From Melieria omissa (lineage: Eukaryota > Arthropoda > Insecta > Diptera > Ulidiidae): a stretch of DNA of 64,000 nucleotides. The position numbers and the translations under genes were made by a program. Below the pieces are notes generated by a model. That model ran no database searches. It saw only the letters and a list, made by a program, of their open reading frames with translations, and had not been told where the DNA came from. The first letter of the stretch is position 1; each line of letters begins with the position of its first letter. The DNA is taken from the NCBI GenBank assembly GCA_963971225.1, contig OZ020267.1, positions 101,815,729-101,879,728 on the forward strand. Reading direction: 5' to 3'. Below are positions 50,797-61,669 of this stretch, one piece after another.

Positions 50797-52640
50797 ATTG
50801 TTCGGTGTGCGTGCGTGTATGACCTGAGTGAACAGAGTGAGCTGCTGTTGGCAATGGAGCTGAAGCTAGAGCTAGTTTTCGTAGACATTAGGCGCTGTGT
50901 ATTTAATTATTTTTAAATTTTAATTTATACAACAACAACAACAACAAAATGAACTTACCCAATTAACCTACCTGCAAAAGGAAGCAAGGGATTATAGTAC
51001 CGTAGCGAAAACGAAACGTGAGGGTGAATTGAAAATTGTACTTGTTACGAAATTAAGACAAATGAAGCAAAAAAGCATAGGCGCAAAGCCACAGCGTTAA
51101 TAATCACAATACTTGAAATTTAACACAATTAAATAGTCGCTAGTTGGCTGACAATGACTTCACTAATTGAAAACAAAAAATATATTTACATATTAAACAT
51201 ACTTAAGTATGCTTAAGCATTCAACTATACTATAGTATTTATAATTTCGCTGCTTAACTCAATGAAACATCTTTGAACTGTACCACGAAACAAGTGCGAA
51301 GATTGTACAGAGAATGGCAAGCAAAACGAATCCCTCAAAACGAAAGCAAACACACAAACTGCACTGCACTGGTTTCGCGTTAAATTATGGTAAACTGCAG
51401 AGTGTAGCACGAGGTTAGGCTGGTAGCAACAGCACGTAACACCAACTATTACAAAACCACAAAATGTATATTTTATATATATTTCTTAACACATTTCTAT
51501 TTGAAATATTTTATTATTAATGCAAGATTATTTGTTATTGTGCTTTTAACTGTATTTCCACCAACACTGCTTTGTATTATTTTTTACTCCTTTTACATAT
51601 TTTATCTTATTATAATTCCTATTATAGCTGTATTAGGTGTATTTTATTTTGTGACGTTCTATTTGGTAGACTTCATTTTAAATGGCCAACCCAAATGTCC
51701 ACAATTGAAATTTGATTAAATTATTTTGAATATTCTGAATTTTTCTAAGACATAATTTACAGAAGTTATAATTTAATACATGCAAACATTACTAAATTTA
51801 AGAACGGTATATTTTACATAATAACCCTTAGACCCGCTCAATGTGCGCCAAGTGCAAGCGGAATGGGTGATTTAAAAATTTATATGAATAAAAAAAATCA
51901 AGCAAAAACTATTGAAAAACCAATAAAACAAGCAACGCTATGCTTCTCAAACACAATGTTAAGATTTACTTTAAATTTAATATAAAACAAACATTTTTTG
52001 TAGCATTTGAAAAGAGAATGCATTTTAAAAATGTAACGAAACAGTTTAACATTTGTTTATTTATTTAATTTTTAAGTTTCGCATAAAAGAACGAACGAAA
52101 TTCCTTTGTAATATATACGACATATGAAATATTATAGTAAATATTATATAAAGCCTGCATTTCAGTTGCAATCCAGTTCAGTTGAAAGCAAAGCAGAAAA
52201 TGTATTACAACGACTTTTACTCTTTTTTAATTTGAATTATTCAAACACGTTTCATAACTAAAGAGAATTTCAAACAATTATTTAAAAAAAAAAATGCGTA
52301 ATACACCATTTAGCTGTTAGTGCTAGCAATACACACAACACGCATATGAAATCACATTGGAAGTCCCCCCAAAAATACACAGTCCCCCCATAGCAAACAG
52401 TAAGCATTATTTAGAAACTATATAGAAATGCAAAAATTATACATATATATATACATATATAAAAAAGGACAAAAATGCAAAAATGAAAAAAACAAAAACA
52501 TTTATAAACATTTATTGTATTTTAAAATTTAAATTTTACATGCGATAATGAGAGGAAGAGGATGAAACAGCCGCAAGACGGGATGACAGTAGAACGTGCT
52601 AAACTATTAAAAATCAAAAAATAAAGTGCAGAAAAACGTG
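50797..52640 (+). other. Probable 3' UTR of the kinase gene
   Basis: Long AT-rich sequence after the kinase stop codon without domain-bearing frames. AATAAA at 52620-52625 is a candidate polyadenylation signal; earlier AATAAA-like motifs exist, such as near 51890, so shorter transcripts are possible. Confidence 0.4.
52620..52625 (+). terminator. Candidate polyadenylation signal of the kinase gene
   Basis: AATAAA, followed within about 40 bases by T-rich sequence (GTCTTTTATTTTATTT). Confidence 0.35.
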
Positions 52641-52932
52641 AAATGTGAAAAAACAACGAGTCTTTTATTTTATTTATGAAGGAAAACTTTACTTTAAAAC
52701 TTTACAAAGTGCACCAACGAATGGTAAAATATTTCAGGTTATACACATGGATCAGTTGATTTTAAGACCGTTTTACATAAATTCCTGACAAGAAAAATTT
52801 CATAAATCGAACATTGGGTATCAATTGAATTGATCAATTGACTTTATCAATTGATTTTATAAATTTCTTCGAGTTTTCGAGTACTTTTTTTTTATCAGAT
52901 ATCAGTTCAAATTATACTACGAAATTCTAATA

Positions 52933-53152
52933 CAGTCGTGTCTGGGTATAGTGAACACCCGATATAGTGAACACCCAAATTTTGATATGGAGCCTCTAAA
53001 TATTAAAAAAAATTTTCATCAAAAAACAAAAAGTGTTTTTTGAGCAAATAAAACGAGTTTTTGAACAGAAATGTTAACCTTGATATAATGAACAACCTCG
53101 ATACTGTGAACAGGCCTTGCAATAATTAGTTCACTGTATTCAAACACGACTG
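52933..53152. mobile_element. pogo/Tigger-like miniature element (220 bp)
   Basis: The ends CAGTCGTGTCTGGGTATAGT and (inverted) CAGTCGTGTTTGAATACAGT are flanked by TA. It is the same family as 44482-44686 but in the opposite orientation and more diverged. It has no coding capacity. Confidence 0.8.
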
Positions 53153-54259
53153 TATATAAAAATGGCTTTTTTTAGTCAAGCGTCTATTTAGATATTTTTA
53201 TATTTTTTGTGATTCTTCTTTAATTTTTTATAATTAATTAGGTTTCATAGTTTCAATCTATGGTCTTAAGTTTCAAATAATTTTGCTTATTTTCTGAATT
53301 ATTTTTTAGAATTTCTTTCGCGTTTGTATATTCGCGTTTGGTATCTATAGATTCCAAATTAAAACAATTATTTGTACTGTATTTCGTTGTACTGTATTTC
53401 GGTAGCCTTGTACCATTTAAAACCATAATTTCTGCCTACAATCTTAATAAAAGATGAAAATTTGCGGAGTTTGCAGGCCAAAACTCCCGGAGATTGAACC
53501 CCAAACCTCTTTTGCGTGCAGCACTGCTTCCAACCAGCAACAGGATCGGATATTGTTTCCAGTCAAATCAAATCCAATTAATCAAATCAAGTGATTATAT
53601 ATGGTTAGCTGATGCGAGATTCAAAACCTGAATATTTCTTTTTTTTTAATACGAGCCAACGCGCAGGGGAAACCCCTATAAATGCGGGCATTGCGCTGGT
53701 TCAGGAAGGATATATAGGTTGGGAGGGAGGATGTTGGGTGAAGAATTTATGAACTCTTGCCTTGAATCCATCAAGATCATAATATTTCATTTTACTAATG
53801 TGTGAGAAAAAAACTGTTTTAAATATTTAATTATATTTTATTTGAATGTCAAAAAATATAATAATAAATGCACATCTGCAATTAACACACAACTGAAAAA
53901 TTCTTCGGTTAATTTCGTTCAGTATAATGTTAAGTGAGGTTATGTTTCATTAGAAATATTCAATATTCATTCCTTTGAAGCTCATTACATTTGCGTTGAC
54001 TGCAAAGTCCAATAAATCTCTGTTAATTACATTCAACTTATGGTCACCTTATTATCTTCTCGTCTGCTTTCAACAAGTTTCGTTTACAACGAATTTTCGT
54101 GTGTGCCCGCATTAGCCGCTGACATTTCGCACAGCTGATTTCTGATTGGAATGTTTCAGTGGCAGAAAAATTATTTTTGCACTAATCGAAAAAACAATAC
54201 AACTTACAATCATATAAGATAAGTAAAAGTAAACACTTTTGCAAGGCAAAGTGCGCATC
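53153..54259. other. Intergenic region between kinase and Vps41 genes
   Basis: It holds copy B of the dispersed repeat (53395-53520), then AT-rich sequence and the presumed Vps41 promoter and leader just before 54260. No TATA box was recognised; CAGCTG (an E-box form) is at about 54132. Confidence 0.5.
53395..53520. repeat. Dispersed repeat of unknown class, copy B
   Basis: It shares TACCATTTAAAACCATA and a following TTGAACCCCAAACC block with 3505-3640. The family is unidentified. Confidence 0.4.
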
Positions 54260-57200
54260 ATGGCAGAGCAGGAGAATGCCAACAGCGTAAGTGTCCAGTG
54301 CCAGCCAAGGACATTGTCAGTTCGTATATTTACCAAATAATTTCAGGACACCGAAACCGAGAGTACGGAAGAGGAAGTGGAGCCGAAATTCAAATATAAA
54401 CGCATTGAGAACGATCTGCGCAAAATACTGAATACCGATGTGCTGACCTGCAGCGCAGTGCACCCCAAGGTTCAAACGAGACTTTAACAATACACCTTAC
54501 ATTTTCATTGTTATTTATAACATTTCTTTCTTATTCTGATGCAGTTTCTCATGTTTGGCACATTTCTGGGTCGTGTCTATTTGTTCGATCATAATGGCAA
54601 CGCGGTGAACTCGCATCTCTCCGAGAACGGTCACAGCGAATTCGCACACACGGTCGCCGTCAATCACATTGATGTGGACGCCAAGGCCGAGTACATGGCC
54701 ACCTGTTCGGATGATGGCAAGGTTTGTAGTTTCATAATTTTGGCCTTGGTCATTGAATGCTGAGCATATCTCTCAACTTGCTAGGTAAACATTACTGGGC
54801 TGTTGGGCGATGAGAACAATCAAAATATTAGCTTTGGCAAATCGATAAAAGCTGTCGCTCTGGATCCGGACCCCAAAGCGACAGCCGGCAAGCGTTTTGT
54901 TGTGGGTAAGTGCTGAATGTTTTCGCTAAGCTTTAAATTTGACTTAAACCGCTCAACTGCAGGTGACGATAAGCTGACTTTGTACGAGAAGAACTTCCTA
55001 AAGAAACTCAAAGCCACAGTGCTGTCCAGCGCTGAAGGTTACGTGCTGTCGGTGTGTTGGAATGGTCCCTTTATAGCGTGGGCCAGTTATTTGGGCGTGC
55101 GTGTCTATGATCTGAACGAGAAGTGCTCACTGGGACTGATGAAGTGGGAGGAACCCAACAAGTGTGTTGAAAATATTTATTACTGATATTTTTTTAATTC
55201 TAATTTCGGTTTTGTTTAGCGCACGTTTGGAGAATTTTCGCTGCAATTTTCGTTGGTCTAATGCCACTACACTACTGATAGGCTGGGTGGACACCATACG
55301 AATCTGTGTCATACGCAAACGCAATACCATTGAAGCGGCTTCACGAGATTTGCCCGGCTTCATAGTTGATCCAAGTATGAAGGGGAAACCCAAGTGATTG
55401 AAGTAATTGGGGGTTTAATTGTAACTCGATATAATTCACCTACAACTAATCACAAGTTCAATTACAAATTATTTATACTATGTTATTTACATTATTAATT
55501 TGAATTTTTGTCTAAGTTTAAATTAAAATTTGTTATTGCAGTTTCCACATTTCAAACCACTTTCTACATATGCGGCCTAGCACCGCTCACCACCAACCAG
55601 CTGGTAGTGCTGGGCTGTCCCAAAGAAAAGGATGCAGAACGCAAAGCCTTGCGGCCAGTGCTTTGTGTCATGGAGTATAAGCTAAATAGCAGCGAAGACA
55701 TCTGCACGGACAGTCTTTCATTGCGCGGGTAAATCCATATTTCATAAGACTGAACTTTTAATATTTTGAATATGAACAAAAATGGTTTTGTTTTCTTTAT
55801 AGCTACCAAGAATACACCGTCAACGACTACAGTCTCGGCTGTATTATTGAGGAAAATCGTTACTTTATTGTGGCGCCCAAAGATATTGTTGTTGCTAGCC
55901 TATACGATACAGATGATCGCGTCAAGTGGCTCATTGACCATCGGTAAGTGGCAAATTGTTTAGAAAAATCTTCGAATGATTCATACAAATTATGCCAAGT
56001 CATATGCTCGATTCGCTTCCAAGCTGAAAAATGATCTCTTCTTTAGTTATGAGACTCAATGACGTTTCGTATGTGAATCATTTTCAGTTCAATTAAAGTC
56101 AAGAAATCGTTGTTTTAGTTTACTTATTGTTTTTTTTTTATAAAAAATATGTGTCAATAAATAATGTACTCATATTGCAAGCATAAACAAATTCCTCAAC
56201 GGCATTGCAATGAGTTGCCACGATGCTTATCAGCATTAGTCATCCATTGGTTTTTTGTTTCTATGTCGATCTTACAGCATTTCAGTAAACAAAACAACAA
56301 TTTCAGATAGCGTTCAATTTGTTATATTTTTTAATTTGTGTATAATTATGTATATTTGCTTATAATTTTATGTGTATTGTTTATTTGTCATTACTTTGAA
56401 TAGTCTCCTTATAAACAGTTATACATACATTTGGCTCAAGCGCTTAAATTTAATAATAAAAGCTTATTGTTTAAAGAAGATGTGACTGCGGGTAATGAAG
56501 GCAAAAAACACATAGCAGAGAGAAATTTATAATTTGCTTGACTATCGGTTTTCAAGTGATAATCGTGGCACTGACATGATAGCTTCCAACAAAAAGTCAC
56601 AGAGTAGTAAATAAGAACCTGTGTGACAAGTTGTTACAGTCGCATATTGTGTGACCTGATTAATTAATTTAATAATTAATTTTAATTATAGCACACAGTG
56701 CTATTATAAACTAAAAAAAACGCCAAGTGAAGATGGCACAAATGCGCCAAATATGTTTACCTACAAACAAAATCAAGAGTTATTTCCCAAAAAGCCTAAT
56801 TTGAGTGTATTGTATAACTCACAGACAGCCGATTAATTCCACTTCACATTCTTGATTATCCCTAAAACGGTCGCCCAACCAATCTCGAACGCACTTCAAG
56901 TCACAATGCTATCGCAGCATTTATCTGCTGGCCTTTTCCAGTCGTAGTAGTACTCAGCGGGTCGCTTCAGTTGCGGCTCGTTGCTCACTTCGAACGTGCA
57001 CAGCTTGCCGGCATACAGATCGCGCATAACTGCTTCGGTACGTTTGTGCAGCACCAGATGTTGGCGGCTGCACTTGCGCGGCATATAGCCCGTATCGAAG
57101 CGCGGATCGTGTCGTCTGTATACATGCCGCAGCGGCGCCAGCCAAGTACCCATCGACACATCTTCGCTGACATAGGGCGACAATAGTCGCGAATTGGCCG

Positions 57201-60200
57201 CCACCAGTTCGCAGATTTTGCGCGACACCACATAGCCGCCGCCCAGCGCGTAGCTAATGTAACGACTAGCCAGAAAGTAGTTCGTTTCACTCCATTGGCC
57301 CTTCGTTTTGATGTTGGCGCGCCCGTTAAAGTAGCCCCAGTAGAGCGCAGGCAGCGGCTGGCCGCGGTACTCGTTGGTCTTGCGTGACAACTTGCGATCG
57401 TACGATACGAGCTCATTGAGCAAGTTGTCCAGCTTCACGTACGTATCGTCGTCCACCTTCAATAGGTAACTGAACTCGTAATGATTGGTGAGCGCATCGA
57501 GTGCGTGCAGCATTTTCTCCGTCAGATTGGCATAGCTGTCGTGCAGTCGCGGCAGCAGCAGCATGTCGTGATGCGCCTTGTGCTCGCGGCCCAGCTCGGC
57601 ACGCAAACCCGGACTCATGTTATCGGTGCCCACAGCAAAAAAGTGCTTCACTTTAATGTTTCGCCGTATATCGGCCGCATTCGACTGCAAGCCGTCCAGC
57701 CAGCCCTGATAGATGCGCCAGCGATTTGCCTGTTCGGCCACCGTTTCCGGCTGCAAGTGGCCACGCTTATCATATTCCGGCACGTAGACAAAATCCTCGG
57801 GATAGTAGGGCTGTTGCAGCGGCTGGCCCAGACGCAGCCAGGTGTCGCGCATGGTGCGGCGTCGATCCACGTTGTGCGGCGCACTCAGCACCAGCACCAT
57901 GAGAAAAATATCCGGATGCGGCTCCAGCTTGGCAATGCCGCTTTTCTGCGTGGGACACTTCTCCACTGTGGACAGCATTGAGGTGATGAAGCTGCCGAAA
58001 AAGAAGGCAAACATGGCGGTGAAAAGCGTGACCAGGTTGTTCATGCGACGCATCTTGCGCGCCGGCAAGGGCGCGGCCCGTTTTGCAGCCGGCGGCGATG
58101 GGGGTGTGTTGATGGTGGTTGGCTGTACAAGTAAATTATTACTTAGTTTTTAGTTAAGTTTTAAATGAAAAATGAGCGCACCTGAGCCAACCGTTGCAGT
58201 AAGTGTGCGCCTGTCAGTTTGCGGAAAAGGCGGCCACTAATGGTTTACATGTCCTGTTGATGCACCAAAGTACTAGAAGGATTTACTTTGGCTGCGCCGA
58301 CTTTTTGCTGCTTGGCACGTTGCACATTGCTTTAGCTCATTGTTAAATTCTGGAATATTTGTGTACTATTTTTTTAAATTCTATTTATTTGATAATTTTT
58401 AACGACGTTGGTTGTGTAAAAGTGGGAAAAAATCTATTTTGTAAACAATTTTAGGTTTCAATCGATAAAACACAGCTGGCGCCGCTATGTCAGCTACCAG
58501 CGCCATCTAACGCCAAAGCGGCGCGCATGCAACACAGTGGGAGAATATTAACGGATTACTGATTGTTTTTGTAATCACGGTTTTTGCATGGATGAAGTTG
58601 TTATCTGTGTAAATAATTCAATAACTCAGAATCTATAAGATACGTTTTTCTAAAACAATAAAGTTAGTGGTCACAAAAGCTTAAAAAAAAAGAATAAGTA
58701 AGAGTAATACAGACAGATCAGAAACTAAAAATTATTTTAAAAACTGTTTTGCCAAGATAAATTAAAACCTAACCTATAATTCAGTATCAGTACTAATTTT
58801 TTAAGTTACAATTTAATTCTTTTCATACAGAAAATTTGAGGAAGCCATGGAAGTGATATCCACACATGGTGGCAGCTTGACATTGCTCTCCGTTGCTCGG
58901 TAACAATCTCATTAATTTAAATGTTTTGCTTAAAGATAAAAAGTTTAACACAATCTCTTTCTTCGTTTTTCTCCTCGTCCACCACAGTTTGTATATAAAT
59001 CACCTGCTATCGCTCAAGCAATACGATGCTGCCGCCAAGCTGTGCCTACGCGTATTGGGCAATAAGAAATCACTCTGGGAAGAGGAAGTATTCAAATTTG
59101 TGACATGCCACCAGCTGCGTTCGGTCAGTGCGTATCTGCCCACATCGGACGATTGCAAGCTGGATCCGCAATTTTACGAGATGGTCTTCTATGAGTATTT
59201 AAAATGCGATGCCAAGGGCTTTCTGAATCTGGTCAAAGAGTGGCCATCGCACCTGTACAACTGCACGGCAATCATCAATGCCATACACGACAACTTTCGC
59301 AAACAAAACGCCAACGAGCTGCTCGAAGCACTGGCCATACTATACTCGTATCAGCGCGACTATGAGAGCGCACTGAGAATGTACTTAAAGTGAGTTTAAT
59401 GGCTGAATTATGAAAAAAGATTACTATATATAGCAATATTAATTTCGTTTTAAGGCTTCAAAACAAAGACGTGTTTGATATGATCAAACGTTATGATCTC
59501 TATGGCGTTATACACAAAATGATCATACCTCTCATACAATTGGATCGTGAACGTGCCTTTCAAATATTGCTGGACAAGCACAAAATACCGCCAGAGATTG
59601 TTGTGCAGCAGCTGGAACAAAATCAAGAATATTTATATTGGGTATGCTTAGTCATTAGTTGTTCAATTAGTTGAAGTTGAAGTCTAAAGTTTGTTGGTTT
59701 CGAATGCTCATTTTAGTATCTGGATGCTTTAGATAAGGTAGACAAACGTGGAACATTCCATTGGAAATTGGTGAATCTGTATGCCAAATTCGAACCAAAG
59801 AAACTGCTGCCATTCCTGAGGCGCTCCAATCACTATCCCATACAGGAAGCACTGGATGTGTGCAAACGTGAGCTGTTCTACCCGGAAATGGTGTATCTGC
59901 TGGGACAAATGGGCAATACGGTGGAAGCTTTGAATATTATTATCGACAAGGCAAGTAATTGATCGATTGACTTGACGAAATTGAAACCCATTGGGCAGCT
60001 GTGTTGAATTATTTGACTATTGAATCCAATTTAACTTTGCGAAATATTTACAATTTAATTTCAATATTTCACACATATCATTTGTCGCTTTAGCTAAAAG
60101 ACATTGAGATGGCCATAGAGTTCTGTAAGGAACATGATGATTCCGATTTGTGGAATGTTCTCATAAATGAATCTGTTGAGAATCCTGACATAATGCTTAA

Positions 60201-60735
60201 ACTTTTAGACGGTATTGTAGGTAAGTCTCGCTAAAAGTTTCTCATTTTTGCTAAGCCCTAATTTGCGCTTAATTCTAGGCTACGTAAATCCCCAGGCGGT
60301 AGTGGATAAAATTAAAACGGGTCAGAAAATTCCCGGTCTACGCAAAGCTGTCATAAAAATGCTCTGGGATTATCGTCTGCAGGTAAATGATTAGTACTTG
60401 TCCCACTATTGCTCAGTTCTTTTCATTACATCATTTTTCATTACGCATTACAGGTGAAAATCCAGCAAGGCTGCAACAAAATTCAACTCATCGATTACTT
60501 TAAGCTTCATGCAAATTTAGTGCATCAACAGCGTCGCGGTCGCTGCATTTCGTACGACGACAACTGCGTCAAGTGTCGACGTGCAATCATCTCCAAAGTG
60601 GGCATTGCACCGCGCAACGATGTGGTTGCCTTCCAGTGTGGCCATCTCTACCACGAGCCATGCGTGCCCGGACGCTTTGTCAGCGAATATTGCGGCGTTT
60701 GTCAACGACAGGAAGAAGAAAGTACGGACGACTAG
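54260..60735 (+). CDS. lt: Vps41 / Light, HOPS tethering subunit
   Basis: Orthologue of Drosophila light and human VPS41, a subunit of the HOPS complex that tethers late endosomes, lysosomes and pigment granules (family knowledge). Fifteen exons: 54260-54286, 54347-54469, 54545-54721, 54785-54905, 54963-55161, 55220-55374, 55542-55728, 55803-55943, 58831-58899, 58988-59389, 59455-59641, 59717-59950, 60094-60220, 60279-60382 and 60454-60735. All phases join, giving 844 aa, about the family length. The N-terminal half is a WD40-like propeller ([22 protein letters not shown]). The middle is a helical clathrin-repeat-like solenoid. The C terminus is a RING-H2 from about residue 788 (CVKC...CGHLYHEPC...CGVC). 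Intron 8 (2.9 kb) encloses a galactosyltransferase gene on the other strand. The intron after 59950 begins GC (AAG|GCAAGT). The gene converges with RpL5. Confidence 0.95.
56896..58053 (-). CDS. Beta-1,3-galactosyltransferase 6 type (proteoglycan linker)
   Basis: Probable galactosyltransferase II, which adds the third sugar of the glycosaminoglycan linker in the Golgi; the likely Drosophila match is beta3GalTII (family knowledge). It has 385 aa in one exon from the ATG at 58053. The frame is open further upstream, but only from a TTG and other non-ATG codons. A short tail and one membrane anchor ([20 protein letters not shown]) make a type II protein. Motifs follow in order: [20 protein letters not shown], the metal-binding DDD in [10 protein letters not shown] (about residues 201-203), [10 protein letters not shown] and [12 protein letters not shown] (about 295). 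The HDPRFDTGY and [11 protein letters not shown] end favours the B3GALT6 subgroup over other beta-1,3-galactosyltransferases. The gene lies within intron 8 of Vps41, antisense. A candidate leader intron (donor CTCAG|GTGCGC at about 58182, acceptor TTGTACAG at about 58124) lies upstream. Confidence 0.92.
   Translation of the reverse strand: MRRMNNLVTLFTAMFAFFFGSFITSMLSTVEKCPTQKSGIAKLEPHPDIFLMVLVLSAPHNVDRRRTMRDTWLRLGQPLQQPYYPEDFVYVPEYDKRGHLQPETVAEQANRWRIYQGWLDGLQSNAADIRRNIKVKHFFAVGTDNMSPGLRAELGREHKAHHDMLLLPRLHDSYANLTEKMLHALDALTNHYEFSYLLKVDDDTYVKLDNLLNELVSYDRKLSRKTNEYRGQPLPALYWGYFNGRANIKTKGQWSETNYFLASRYISYALGGGYVVSRKICELVAANSRLLSPYVSEDVSMGTWLAPLRHVYRRHDPRFDTGYMPRKCSRQHLVLHKRTEAVMRDLYAGKLCTFEVSNEPQLKRPAEYYYDWKRPADKCCDSIVT
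58054..58830. other. Remaining part of Vps41 intron 8, presumed galactosyltransferase 5' region
   Basis: On the minus strand it holds a candidate leader exon and an ATCGATA motif near 58461, which resembles the core of the DRE promoter element of flies. Otherwise it is AT-rich, up to the Vps41 acceptor CATACAG at 58830. Confidence 0.4.
59951..60093 (+). other. GC-AG intron in Vps41
   Basis: The donor AAG|GCAAGT with acceptor CGCTTTAG joins IIIDK to [10 protein letters not shown], matching the family. Reading through gives a stop after three codons (ASN stop), so splicing is required. Confidence 0.85.
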
Positions 60736-61175
60736 AGTGGTTCACTCTGTATTACAATCAATATTTAGTTATTTGCGAAAAATTTATGAAATTCTTAATT
60801 TTTGAGATTATCGGCAATAGACGTGTGCATGGATACGCTCGTACTGGAAATTTATGAAAAAAGATTGCTAGCAAATTATATTTATACAATTTAGTTTTGC
60901 CACACTAAGCAATGCAACGCATTTAATTTAGTCGATTTAAAGCGTCTTCTGCCCCGATTTTGGCAGCAATATGCTTGTCCTTATTACAAGAAATATATAT
61001 GCATCTATATCAAATGTATAAAGCGCCTGTGTAAAGACATTTTCTCTTTCACACATACAAACACATGTAGTCCTTAGACTCTGCTAGCTAGCTATAAGCT
61101 TTAAATTCGTTTTTATACAATTCGTGTATGTTTCTAATTTAGTTCAAAATGATGTAATGTATTCAAAGGTATTAA

Positions 61176-61181
61176 AATAAA
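61176..61181 (+). terminator. Candidate polyadenylation signal of Vps41
   Basis: AATAAA, 440 bases after the stop codon, followed by a T-rich run (ACTTTTTTGT). It ends well before the RpL5 end on the opposite strand. Confidence 0.55.
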
Positions 61182-61642
61182 CTTTTTTGTATGAAACTAA
61201 ACTGCTTTTATACGATGTTGAATTTAGCTTTTTGCAGTTATTTTTACAACGTCAAAACTCCTAAATACAGCAGAGCAAAGCGCCAATCTCAGCAATTCCT
61301 TTTGCACGCTACCATGGTTGCGTGCATGACTCTTCAGTTTGAAATTGTTTTAAAATAAAGGACACTGGCACTTTGCATCAGGTCATCGCAAGCCTCTTCC
61401 ATTTACAAATAAAGCTGCAAACGCATTAACCTCTTAATCCTCCATAGAGCCGTATGTCCTTAACATTTACATGCATTCACATCAATATGCTCTCTTTCCA
61501 CCCAGCTGCCTTTCATTTCATTTCCAATATTGCAATTAATAAACACCGTCATTTCGGCTCTGTTTTCTCTTGGTAAATAAAAACTTATATTATTATTGGT
61601 AATAATAATATTGAAAGTTGTTGGGTAAACAATTCATAGTTC

Positions 61643-61648
61643 TTTATT
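61643..61648 (-). terminator. Polyadenylation signal of RpL5
   Basis: AATAAA on the minus strand, about 22 bases after the RpL5 stop codon. The very short 3' UTR suits a ribosomal protein gene. Confidence 0.7.
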
Positions 61649-61669
61649 CTTTCACTCAACAGCGCTCAC

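Noticed and set aside
57481..57981. 166-codon plus-strand frame inside the galactosyltransferase
   Set aside because: It is antisense to a clear enzyme with conserved motifs; the openness follows from its codon use.
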